Source of the DNA: Acanthochromis polyacanthus
Taxonomy: Eukaryota > Chordata > Actinopteri > Pomacentridae
Assembly: GCF_021347895.1 (NCBI RefSeq)
Contig: NC_067113.1
Location: 42,137,474 to 42,201,473, forward strand
Direction of reading: 5' to 3'
Length of the DNA stretch: 64,000 nt
Positions within the stretch are counted from its first letter, which is position 1. Each line of letters starts with the position of its first letter. A program made the position numbers and the translations under genes. Positions 23,545 through 36,173 of this stretch are shown here, piece by piece. The notes beneath the pieces were generated by a model, which was given only the letters and a program-made list of their open reading frames with translations, did no database searches and was not told the origin of the DNA.

Positions 23545-24075
23545 TACACGTTGACTCCTTATGAGCCTGCTGGCAGCCTTAGATCCTCAGGTGGATTCTT
23601 CTGGTCGTTCCAAAGTCGAGGCTTAAATCTAAAGGTGACCGAGCTTTTTCCATCGACTTTGGAAGGACATGCCTGAGGAGATAAGGCTTGCAGAGTCAGT
23701 CATTTCTTCTAAATCACTTCTGAGAACCCACTTTTACAGACTTGCTTCTACGTGAGGCTTACTTTTAGCTTTAGTGTTCTATTTAGTTTTGTGCCCTATC
23801 TTGTTTTATTTTACTTTCTGCTGCATGGTTCTTTGGCCTGATGCCGTCTCTCTAATTTTTAATTTCTAACTTTAACCCTTAATTTTGAAAACTTCCTGGT
23901 TCCTTTGTTTTTTTTATGATTGCTAACCCAGCTAATTATTCATTTAATGCATTATCATTTTTACTACTTATTTTAATTGATCTGACTTGTCTCCTATATC
24001 TTGTCTGATTGTTTTAACTGTCAAAGCCCTGTGTGAATGTTGTTCTTAAGAGTGCTATATAAATAAAGTAATCAT
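23545..24075 (+). pseudogene. Decayed non-LTR retrotransposon, 3' end of ORF2 and UTR
   Basis: One frame gives RLWKDMPEEIRLAESV then ISSKSLLRTHFYRLAST and a stop, the C-terminal ending I know from fish LINE polyproteins. Just upstream, another frame reads LTPYEPAGSLRSSGG, so the two parts are separated by a frameshift. A 3' UTR follows and ends in GTGCTATATAAATAAAG. The element is truncated at its 5' side and cannot be active. The LINE clade is not determined. Confidence 0.7.
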
Positions 24076-24079
24076 TATT

Positions 24080-25285
24080 CTTACATAGTACCTTTAAAAT
24101 GTGACACCACATAGACATTATCATCAATAATGCTGCATTGTTTATAGTTTTTTCCTACTGGGACACAAATGATAGTTCGGCTTGTACAAGTCGCATTGGG
24201 TACATTTTGAGTTTCTGTAAGATTTTTGCCAATCATTCCCTTCAACTACACAAATTCTCTTGTTTGATGTGTTCAGATAGAAAGAACACTCTATGAGGTA
24301 TGTGTTTTTATATTTAAATATTACAAATGCATGAGATTTCTTTCTTTTTTCTATTCAGAAGTGAGTTATTCTCAGGGGCAGTCACTTGTGGAAAACAATA
24401 CAGCTTTTATTATTAGTCTGCTTGTCATGCAGCAGAAGTGATGTGTACGATACAGAAGAGACTGTGTCTGTGAATGAGGTGCATTAAGCTCTCTGGAGTG
24501 GGAGGTGTTTGGTGTCTGTGTGTGTGTTTTGTTGAGTAAGATAGATTTTGCATCCCACAGTTATCATGAAAGAAAAAACTAAACAAAACAAGCACAGCAT
24601 TCCCTGTTATTGCCGGTTTCTCATTTTCATGCAAACAAATTGCCAGAGAGCAAAGAAAACATGATAAATGAACAGTGATGATAAATAGATCGGCTTATAA
24701 ATAGAGCATGTATTAAAATTCAGCCTGACTTCACACCACGCCGTTCCTCGATCATCGGGCTACAATGAAATCTGCACATTTTCGAGATGAATGGAGCCGT
24801 GTCCCTGCTGTGCCCTGATCGTGTATTCTCACCGCGGGGCTACTGTGCATCCTGAACCTGGCCATAAATTCCCGTCAGTGTCAGGGGGTTGACGCTTCAG
24901 CTGTCAGGGAGAATCATGGGATAGCCTGGGCAGAAACTCAAACTGGAGGATCTGGCCTCTCGGGGAAGGAGGAGGAGTCAGGATGGACTGCAGGAAGCGT
25001 AAATCTGTCTGGAATCCAAAGAGGCTCCAAGTCGGCAGCTCCGCAGTCTGAAAACTCACAGGAAAGGTCTGCTTGTATGAAGCTGACACAACGACTGTAT
25101 TTAAAATGTCTGCATGACGAAGTGCTTCTTTAGATTGTCTTACAGCGGTGAATAAAAAAGGTCATTTTACAGCACCGGCCTGCATTAAAAGCCAAAATCT
25201 GTCTTATTTATTGGAAAAGTTGACGTTTATTTTCTCTTTGAGTTAGATCTGATGACTAATACCACTTTTAGATCTAAAAATGAAT
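24080..25285. other. Gene-free stretch
   Basis: No gene recognised. At 24700-25090 composition is balanced and unique-looking, a possible conserved non-coding element. Short TG runs occur near 24520. Confidence 0.4.
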
Positions 25286-25289
25286 CCAG

Positions 25290-26600
25290 AAGGCAGAAGA
25301 TAGTAGGTTAACCTACAGCTATCCTGGCTCTGATCAAGGGCAACAGCAAGCTTTTCAATTAACAAATGTAACGACTTAAGAATAAGAACAAAACACCACC
25401 TACAAGTTGTGTTTTAGCTTCATGATAGACAATTTAGTAGCCAGGCACAGTGACTTCCTTTAAACATTACTGGTAAATATGAAGCTACAGGCAGGAACTG
25501 TAAGCTTAGACTGGAAACTGGGGGAAACCGCTAGTCTGGCTCTATCCAAGGTTAAAAAGATTAACCAAATACAGCTACCATTCACTTACTAATACTTTAT
25601 ACCTTGTTTGTTATTTGGCCAGGTCTCCTTCGGAAGAGATTTTTAATCTCAAGGGACTTCCTGGTAAAATAAAGGTTAAATAAAAATAAAATAAATAAAA
25701 CACACAAAAAACAAAAAGTAAAGACGTCAAATTTTCGTTTCATGGGGGCTTGTGTGCTGGACAGTTTATTAGTCAGACACAGCGACTTCTGTCATGCTTG
25801 ATATTTGAATACAACGCTACAGTCAGAAGATGACTAGGTTAGCTTAGCACAAAGAGTGAAACCAGCGGGACACAGCTAGCGTGGCTCTGTCCAGCTTTAC
25901 CAATCAGCATGTCTAAAGCTCTCCAATTCATATTTCACTTGACACATACAAAAACTGAAGAAGTGTTTGGTCATATGCAGGTACGACTGCTGAACAGGAA
26001 GCAAAAGCTAGCAAGATATTAGCTTATCTTAGCATAAAAAGTAAGAGCAACTGATAAATAGTCGGACTTTGTCAAACAAAAGTTGAGACTTTAAAACTAT
26101 GAGCCCCAAAGCCTGTCGGTAGGTAGCAGCAAGAAATCCAAAGAAAAAAAAGTTGTCAGAATTTGAACTTTCCGACTTTTCTGACAGTCTAAAGAAATCC
26201 AAAACTTAAAAATTTGTTGTCTCATCAAACTGATTTTACTCTGCAAGTCTCAGCTGAAGATTTTCCAGACGCATACAATGCCTATTAATTAGATTCTGCC
26301 AAAAAAAAAAAAAAAAAAAAAAAAATCTGCGCTCTTCTGCCAGTTTATAAGCCGTTAGTGAGTCAACTGCAACCAACAGTCACGTGACAGAAATTCAGTT
26401 ACTATTTGGCTGAACTGCAGGCTGTGTTTATACAGAGCAGGTCACAGTAGTAGTTTAATGCCCCTAAAACACACCTGGGGCATGACGATTCCAGGGTTAT
26501 AAAAACAAATCAATTCAACTTTATTGTAGCTTCAGGCTAGCCATTTCCTTCTGCCAGTCTTTGTTAAGCTAAGCTACGTGGCTGCTGGTGACCAGAAAGC
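25290..26600. repeat. Cluster of interspersed fish repeats
   Basis: Pieces of TTAGCTTAGCACAAAGAGTG and AGCTAGCGTGGCTCTGTCCA type recur at about 25298, 25506-25560 and 25837-25895; the inverse end occurs at about 26530-26575. This is a widespread fish repeat, and 53760-53830 has another copy. A LINE-like 3' end, GGTCTCCTTCGGAAGAG to AAATAAAGGTTAAATAAAA, lies at about 25615-25700. A 25-bp poly(A) tract sits at 26301-26325. None has an open frame. Confidence 0.6.
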
Positions 26601-28560
26601 AAACACTCAAATTATTTTTTTAAATAACTTTTTTTAATCCTGAAATTAATGTTTTATATATGTTCATTAGATATGCATTTCCTTTCATATCTATATCTAT
26701 TGTACATTTAAAGAGCATAGTCTGTAAACCGAACAGTTTAGCAAAATAAGGGCAGATTTATTCTCCTACACCTCCCTGCTTCTAGACACATTAAATTCAC
26801 GAGGATCAAAAGGAGCTTCTGCACTTTGGATGCACCTCAATATTCGGAACATTAAAGTAGGACGTGATCCCAGCAGGGACAGTCAGTTTCTCTTCCACTG
26901 GCACTCTGAGATTCAAACATTTTTTTCTTAGGTGAATAATTGATCGAGCACTGGGGGGAGAAGTTGAAAAGAGATAACGACATACACCAAAATGCAACAG
27001 AGACAGTCTAGCTATGTCGTTTGTGTGTTTTGTTTTTTTGTTTTTATCAGCAGACAAGATTCATTCAGTATTTATTTTCTTTTTGAGACTAGATACTTGT
27101 AAGAATGCTGTTACTGTATCTCAGGAATACTGAAATGAATAATAACTGAAAGTGACATTTTGTTACTGAAAGGTTCATCAGTGCTTTTTATTTAATTATT
27201 TGACAAATAGAGTCAGCTTACCATGTGTAAATACAACGGAATAGCTTGAGATAAAGCTCAAAACTCATTAATCAAGACGACTTTTCACCACATATTCCTG
27301 CAACCTGGTGCGGTATGCAACATAATTTATCAAACTGACCAGATAACATTAATAATCTCATGTCTGTCCGTGGTCACTTACCCACAGAATTAATCATGTG
27401 CTGGTTAGATGCTACTGAAAGCTCGAATTATGCGCTTTCTTTTACAGCTTTCTTTGACTTTATTTTTCTCTCTTTCTTTACCGCTTCTTTTGACACAGTC
27501 TAAAGACTAAAACCGCCACGCCTATCATGTTCTCTTACAGTTCATGTCGGGGTTTGTACACACAGGTCATGTCCGTGTGATTTTTCTCCTTCTGGCGGGT
27601 GTTAGAAGTCGGATCCAGTTAGGACTAGCGCTGACATGGGGGTCACAAACAGACCTGATAATGAACATGAACTGCAGGACCTCTTCCTTGCAGATCTCCT
27701 CCCCCTCACACGCCTCCCGACCCCCCAATCCTCCCCTTAGACCGGCTGCTCACTCATTGGGCTGTTTGAGAGGAAACTCTGAGCACCGTGACGGACACAG
27801 CGCATATAACCCGGCTCCACACCTGGGATATGAATTAGCCAATCAGGGGTTAAGTACTCTGGTCATGGGCCCGATGACAATGCCTCACCTGGGATCAAGA
27901 CCTCCTGAACCTCAGGGTCACCGGTCCACTGGCTCAGGCAGCAAAGAGACATGAATGGAAAAGACGGCTCATATCTCAATAAAGTTATGGTTTTTGGGGA
28001 AAGATGCCGGGACACTAATGATAAGTATGTCATCAGATTCAAAATAAATCTTTTATTGTACATATATTGCTGTTTCTTCCTTTTTGTTTTTTGTTCTCTG
28101 TTTCAGGAGTAAAAAAAATTCACAAGAATTCGATTTTTAATAGCAAATTTAAAGAGCTATAAGAAGTAACAACTGTCTCTTAAACATTTATTTAATAAAT
28201 GTTTTCTGTGTTTAGCTTTCTTTGGTTTTTCCCTAGAAAATATTAGATTAGTGACTATCAAAAATGTTTTCCTCTTCAAGGTAAATAACTTGCTAAAGTT
28301 TTGAATTCTGGCAAATTTGGTCATTGTTGCTTTGTTATTAAGTTCTAGCTTACTGTACATCGTTTGATATATTAAAAAAAAGATGCGTATCGAAATTCAA
28401 AAATCAATGTGTACACAGGGTTAGAGTTATTTGCCAAGAAATAACTGAAAAACTACCAAGCTGGAAATGACAGACAATACATGGATAATGGGGTAAAACT
28501 ATATGAGAATGTTAAGTTTTACAGTTATTGTGCCGTTACTATTACCTCATTACTGCTTCA
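26601..28560. other. Gene-free stretch with a GC-richer block
   Basis: No supported gene. Between about 27540 and 27960 the DNA is GC-richer and has a 136-codon open frame, but its translation is low in hydrophobic core and resembles no family I know. A candidate regulatory element is more likely. Confidence 0.4.
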
Positions 28561-28564
28561 CTTC

Positions 28565-28965
28565 CTTACATATATTATTAGCTTGTTAGCGTAGGAATAC
28601 TTTACAGTTACCGTTAGCTTGTTAGTGCAGGACTACCTTACAGTTGCAGTTAGCTTACAGCTTAGCTTATTATCTTACAGTTACCACTAGCTTGTGATTG
28701 TGACACTGATTTACAATAATGGTACAGTTACTACCAGCTTGTTTCTATTTTACTGCATTACAGCTACTGCTAGCTCGTCATTGCTGCATTGCCTTTTAAT
28801 AAAGTTACAGTCACCATTAGCTTGTGACACCTAAACTGTTTTACAGTGACAGAATAGTTACTGTTATGTTATTGTTGCCCTGCCATACATTTACCATTAG
28901 CTTGCACTGCATTACACTAATGGCACAGTTACTATTATGTTGTCAGTGCCATAACATTACCTTCA
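28565..28965. repeat. Degenerate tandem repeat with TTAGCTTGTTAG/TTACAGTTAC motifs
   Basis: About seven to eight loosely conserved copies of a unit near 45-60 bp, each with a TTACAGTTACCATTAGCTTG core. Period and copy number are approximate because copies are diverged. Confidence 0.65.
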
Positions 28966-31520
28966 CGTGAATTTTGTTTTAAGTGAAAGCTCTCTCCTGA
29001 GCAAAACTTCCCTAACTGAAGACTTAAACTGCTGTCCAAAAAACTGTCAACCATATATAATGGAGCCAATAAATGCAGACAACGGAAAAAGTAAGGGCTC
29101 AGACAAGAATCAGGGGGTTACAATCAATCAATAGGAGCAATGAGCCGCTCTGCTTATCAGCTTGTTTTCATTACCAACCAGAAATGATTTCACGTTAAAC
29201 CAGTACATGAAATTATAGGCACTGAGGTGTAATCTTAAAGTAAATTACCTTGCAATCAGTAGCTATCTTCTACTTCAGGCCGTCTTCCATATTGCCACTC
29301 AGGCCAACTGCCTAATTTTCTTTTACCAACTGCTGCTTCAGATTATGAGGCAGAAAATGGATTATGTGGTATTAACATGAACTGGACATGCCATTTCCAT
29401 TACCTCACGGGGAGGGGGGGTTATCAGTTTATAAAGCAGCATAGGGGTTTAAGGCACACATTTTGGATTTTGACTGAAAATGAAAACTTCCTTGGCGCTT
29501 CAAAAACCACTTTGCAGGAGATGGGAAATGGGAAGCTTGACATAGTGCCTTGCAGAGAGCGTTTGAAAATTTTTTTTAAGGATATCGCTAAATTCCAGGA
29601 GGTCCCACTCCATTTTTGCAACTATTTTTACAACAAATCTAGAAGTTTTGGAGAAGCTGAGCCACTGCGGTGCCATTTCCATAATATGAGCGAACAAATT
29701 CACACGCATGAATACATAGGCTGAGGATTCTTCAGAGCCTTTCTGCACAGCCTGGAAGAGTGTCTAAAATCTTGAACAAACAACGGCTCCTCTCCTTGGG
29801 TCAACAGAAACTCTGAGACAGTCAGCAGCAGACAGTATGATAGCATCGCCCTAATCTTTCTGGCCTGGCTCCCTCGAACTCCCAGCCTCGACTCAACGGT
29901 GGTCAAACAAAGCAGAAGAGTAACCAGTCTCTGAAGCTAAGCTAACAGACGGGTCCTCTCACTCGTGCCCTGAGCCGTGGGTTAGACGGGGAAGCTTGGG
30001 TTTCAAAGGCGAAAAAGGGGGAGGGAACACTGATGGCATCTGCCCCTCTCTCTGGTGGACGATGCGGGGATTCAGTTCAAAGGCCCACCGGCTGAAGTGC
30101 ATCAATTAGCGAGGGGGGAATGAGCTCGCTAACTTGCCCGTTCGCCGGCCAACTCTCTATGACCTCAGAGGACTGCATTATGAGAGTGTTGCACGCTGGT
30201 CAGGCAACGTCGATAGGCCTCTTGCAAATGGACTGGTATTGACGGACTGGCTTAAAGGGTTGTTCCTGCAAATGGATGCGAAGAATAATAAGTATATCGA
30301 GAGGAAAAGAAGGAAGAAACGGCACGAAAGGCATGCAGCTGTTCGCATCCCTGCGCCGCCATTGTTTCAACACAGACCTCCACTGTAATAAACACTGAGT
30401 CTGACCCTCTGCAGCTTATCACCCGACATCCACTGGTGATTTAGGTCGCAGTGATCTGAAGGCCCCTCCTGATTGATTCTGTCCTCATTCGGGAGAGTGA
30501 TGGATCAGCCTTTTGCCGTTCGGTCAGTGCGTGTTTAGTGTTGTATCGCTGTCTGGCTGCCAGACTGAGCCAATGATGGGGACTTAGAGGGGGCTCTGGC
30601 CTTGACCCAGCAGCAGACGATAGGAGACCTCTAGTCTGGCCAGCGAGGTGAGACGTTGACCCCGTTGGCCTCTGTCCGTCTGGGTCCGTACATGTGTTCC
30701 CCTCTTATTCGTGCACTTTATGACAAGTGCGTCGCAGGTTGTGCATTGTGAGCGGCGTCTCCTCGCACAAAGAATGCAGAAATTGAATCCAAATCAAAAG
30801 AAGAGTATCTGACTTTTTTCTCTCTCTTTTTTTTTTTTTTGTCGGTTCTGCTTTGATGTTGCCGCCAGTAAACGATATGGTGGAACATCACTATCATGAA
30901 TATCACACCGCCTCTGGGAGTCGGGGATGTAGCCAGCGATAACACAGAATGAATCCAATCATCAGCGAGTGTGACTGTAGCCATGGCAACTCGGTTGACA
31001 ATGATCCACCAATATTAGTTTTTTTCTGAAGTGCCTGAGCCCAGAACAAAGCGTGTTTTGTTACAATGAAAATCAGACTCTTGAATAACAACAACAGCAG
31101 ACTTTTTTAAAAGCAGTGGTGGTGGGGGGGATAAAGTGCCCGGCTCCAAGAGAAACTAATAGGATATTGATGAATGTCAGCGTTGACGAGCGAGAAGAGG
31201 GGCACTGCTGCGCTGCATAATTGGTAATATGGGGTCTATCATTAAAACAACAGATCGCAAAGGCACTGAAGCTTTGGCAGGTAATAACATGATAGCCGTA
31301 AAGCCACAGTGGGTAAAGAGCACAATCCATGTCCGGCTCAGCTGTTGTAAAGAGCCTTTGTTATTCAAAACCGATGTTGATTCAAAAGTTTGCTTAATGT
31401 GGACATTCTTCTAAAGCCGAATCATCCAAAGTCAACATTATTTGATGTGAGCTTTGTGAGACATTCACAGTTTCTCCGAACGTCATATGCAACCAGTATT
31501 CTTTTCATCATTTGTCAAGA
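28966..31520. other. Long gene-free stretch of unique-looking DNA
   Basis: Composition is balanced, especially at 29370-30720. I see no exon, repeat or RNA gene. An open frame of 115 codons at 29377-29724 is not supported as coding. This region is the best candidate in the window for distal control elements of myf6/myf5, by position and lack of repeats only. Confidence 0.4.
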
Positions 31521-31533
31521 AAATATATATATA

Positions 31534-31746
31534 CACACGTGGACAAAATTGTTGGTACCCCTCAGTTAAAGAAGGAAAAACCCACAATTCTCACTGAAAT
31601 CACTTGAAACTCACAAAAGTAACAATAAATAAAAATTTATTGAAAATTAAATAATCAAAAACAGCCATTACTTTTGAATTGTTGATTAACATAATTATTT
31701 AAAAAAACAAACTAATGAAACAGGCCTGGACAAAAATGATGGTACC
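31534..31746 (+). repeat. Left terminal inverted repeat of the Tc1 element
   Basis: 213 bp from CACACGTGGACAAAATTG to GATGGTACC. It contains the outer and inner transposase-binding-type direct repeats. The flanking target base pair is TA at 31532-31533. Confidence 0.95.
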
Positions 31747-31812
31747 TCTATAAAAGATTGAAAACTATTTGACCAGAGTGACATGATTAACTCAGGTGTG
31801 TCATTTAATTGA

Positions 31813-32949
<1,137 letters not shown>

Positions 32950-32955
32950 GTTATG

Positions 32956-33168
32956 GGTACCATCATTTTTGTCCAGCCCTATTTCATTAGTTTGTTTTTT
33001 TAAATAATTATGTTAATCAACAATTCAAAAGTGATGGCTGATTTTGATTATTTAATTTTCAATAAATTTTTATTTATTGTTACTTTTGTGAGTTTCAAGT
33101 GATTTCAGTGAGAGTTGTGGGTTTTTCCTTCTTTAACTGAGGGGTACCAACAATTTTGTCCACGTGTG
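32956..33168 (-). repeat. Right terminal inverted repeat of the Tc1 element
   Basis: 213 bp, inverse of the left repeat with about five substitutions by eye. It starts seven bases after the transposase stop and is followed by TA at 33169-33170. Confidence 0.95.
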
Positions 33169-33170
33169 TA

Positions 33171-35945
33171 TATATATATATTTTTTAATACTAGCTTCCC
33201 AAATGTTCAGAAATACCACTGTAATTTGGGTATCTGAATACAATTTCTCTATTTTTTGACAGTTTTTTAAGTAAACAAAGAGATGAAATAGGAGCAAATG
33301 TTCAAAAGTATTGACAGTAAACACAGTGGAAGGAGAAAATATGAGAAAAATGACTAGATGTCTCCCTTGTTTTGAACTAAATCAACATTTCAATGTCGAG
33401 TAAAGTGGTTTTGTATGATTAGTACATTCAATATAACATGTAAGCTGCAGCTACTTTCAAATATAAAAGTATAGTTTTATGATGCTTTGGCTTTGCAAGA
33501 GTTGCTTCTGCTTTATTTTAATTTTTTTTAAATCATCTCAGAAGCTGGAACATGTAACTCACTTGTTCGCTGACATTTTATGGAATAAAATGTATTAATC
33601 AATGATGACAGAAATTCTTTCAGCACTCATTCTTGGGGGCATTTCTTCGGGAAATAATTAAAATGGATCATTAGAAAAGTGTTCACACAGACGCAGTGCG
33701 TATAGCAGATATTCAGCAGGATGCACGAGACTTTGAATCCATTTCAGCTCCTTTAATTTGGAAAGTCAGACTTCTGTAATCATCATTTTATTGCGTTCCA
33801 TGTTGGATATTAAATAAAGCCTTCTTCAGACGACACCACAGTCATTTTCCATAAATATGATGAGACATTTTCATCTTCTGTTCCCTAACTGTCTCATAAA
33901 ATCAGTGTAAGTGAATAAATATTAATGTATGTCAGCCAGAAATAAGACAGGAATAACGAACAGTGCAGCCGATACTGACCTCCATCTATCTGAATGCAAA
34001 TCCCAACGGCTTCCACCAGGAATGGTCTTGAATATTTTTGCACACTGCATGTAAACTAACCCAAATAACCAGTTGCCCCCCTTGACTCCAGTATTTATGA
34101 TAGTCTGACTTGGCTGAAAGCAATAAATGAAACGTGATTTACAATTGATCCCTATAATGTTGACAAATGGGGCTGAAGACTGGCTCCATCCCTATGTGTG
34201 TGGCCGCGAAAACGTAAGACAATCCTGAGATTCTCACTTTTGACACTGGCATGAATTATTCTCAACAGGTTGCTCTCCACACCCAAAACCCCTCAGACTA
34301 GCATTACTGTCTAAACACGGCAGAGGGACGCTGATGGTTGTGCATCTGCGGTAGTAAAGCGTGCGTTTGTGTGTGCCATACCTCTGGTGTTAAGTGCTGC
34401 AGGTGTGTTTTGCAGGAAAAAGGCGACAAAATGTGTCGCGAAACGGAGGATCTGGTCCTCCAGCATGCCTGGTGCTGTGGATTTCACTCACCATGAAGGT
34501 CATCGCCACCTGTTTGATACAATAAAACATCTAGCATTACTGTTGTGGAAGTTATTGGAGATTGGATTTCATTGCGTGTGTGTAACGCCAGTGCAGGTGC
34601 ATGCAGGGAAATGGTCAGGCGGGTGCAGTATTATTGATAGGGAAGCATCAGTATGCGCTTTACAGCTGTTCCATTTCATTGTCTTATATAATCAGGAAAG
34701 GCATTTACTGAGACGCTGTTTTCACAGGGAAGAAAGGTTAATGAAGAATATAATGAGTAGTAATCCACTGCAGAAATTAATTGTCCAGCTAAAATAAAGG
34801 TCAGAACGGGCCTCGGCTTCTCGGCTCACAGACAGAACATCAATTGCTGTGAGAAGAGGCGATTTTTTGTGTGTTTTTTTCTTCCCCAGAGAAAGTCCCT
34901 GGCTTGAGATTTTAGGGAATGGTAACCCTTAATGACTTAATCCAAGTTCAGTCTCAGCGGTTTCAGCTCCGCGAGTGTGTATGTGGCCTTGTTGTAATCC
35001 TCACTGTGAGATGGGAGCCCAGAGCTGACCTCACTGTTTGGTTTCACAGGGTCTCCGGGGGCCCGGGGAGGTTCTGGGGGCCGCTCCTTACACCGGAGTG
35101 GGCTGAAACACTGACATGCAGGACGGGGTCCGTGGGGAAAGCCAGTCGCGGCTCCTCTTACCACCGGTGTTAGTCACGCTCTGTGAGATTTATGTGTGGA
35201 ACAGTAGTGAGGGTTTAAGTTGCACGATACCACCAAAGTGTGGCGATATTAATCCCAGCGCGCAGTGTTGCAATGCCGAGGATGCCTCACTTGTACCCTT
35301 TCAGGGCCAATTTTGAACATTTTAATTAAAAAACGCATATCGGCTTTCAATGGATTCACACTGCTCTGTCGTCGGATGGATGCAGCTATGCAAGGAAAGT
35401 GCGGTTAATTACATCCCTGCGCTTTAATTAGCAATGTGCCCCAAATGGCCTTTAGGTGATAAAGAAAACAATAATGCACCAAACTTCTATTGTTCGTCTG
35501 TGGTTTGCAGAGGTGGAGGAAGTATCTTTTACTTCTGTAAAAGTTGCAAAAGTGCAGACTGCATTGCAAGGAAAGCGATGTCCAAGCCAAGCAATACACT
35601 CTGCCCATGCAAGTAGCATTTTCCCATTACGAGTTCGTGAATAGAGCTCATTTTAAGTGTATTTTTTTACTACTGGGTGGTTTAGCCAATAGCAATGCAA
35701 CATATTTTGTATAATTTATACTATACCACAAACAGGTTGGGATTGTTGTGATTCACAGTATTTCATCAAATCTCTGACTGTACTGGGCGACAGGAGTCCA
35801 ATGTCAGATCAACTTAACATTTTGACAACATACTGGCAAATTGAATATTCATTTAACTTTGCCTGAATGTCAATTGTTGAGGAAAAAGTGACTTTAGAGA
35901 ATCAAAGCAGACTAAAATAACTAGATTACAAGGCCTTTGCAGGGT
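33171..35945. other. Gene-free stretch
   Basis: Nothing coding is supported. At about 34360-35330 composition is balanced and unique-looking. Around 35505-35600 the text GAGGTGGAGGAAGTATCTTT resembles a fragment of the CAGTGGTGG-type fish element. Confidence 0.4.
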
Positions 35946-35968
35946 TGCATTGTGTCAGTATGTCTAAA

Positions 35969-36152
35969 GTTATTATTTTTGGGGCATTTTTTGTCTTTAT
36001 TAGATAGGACAGTGAGAGAGAGAGACAGGAAACATGGGTAGAAGAGGGGGGGAATGACATGCAGAAAATTGTGCTGGATTCGAACTCATGACCACCACAT
36101 CAGGGACTATAGCCCGTGTTCATGGGTCGCCTGCCCAGCCAGCTGAGCTATC
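35969..36152 (-). mobile_element. tRNA-derived SINE with Pol III A and B boxes
   Basis: Read on the minus strand it opens with GGATAGCTCAGCTGG, like a tRNA 5' end. The A box TAGCTCAGCTGG (36139-36150) fits the consensus exactly, and the B box GAGTTCGAATCC (36076-36087) fits except at its first positions. The body ends in AATAAAGACAAAAAATG-like sequence. Imperfect direct repeats of 21 bp (35948-35968 and 36153-36173, 18 of 21 identical) flank it, as left by target-primed reverse transcription. It is not a functional tRNA gene: no acceptor stem closes it. Confidence 0.85.
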
Positions 36153-36173
36153 CATTGTATTAGTATGGCTAAA

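Noticed and set aside
27544..27954. 136-codon plus-strand frame in GC-richer DNA
   Set aside because: Composition favours long chance frames; no recognised domain and no supporting exon structure.
29377..29724. 115-codon plus-strand frame
   Set aside because: Overlapped by minus-strand frames of similar length; no family motif and no splice or promoter context.
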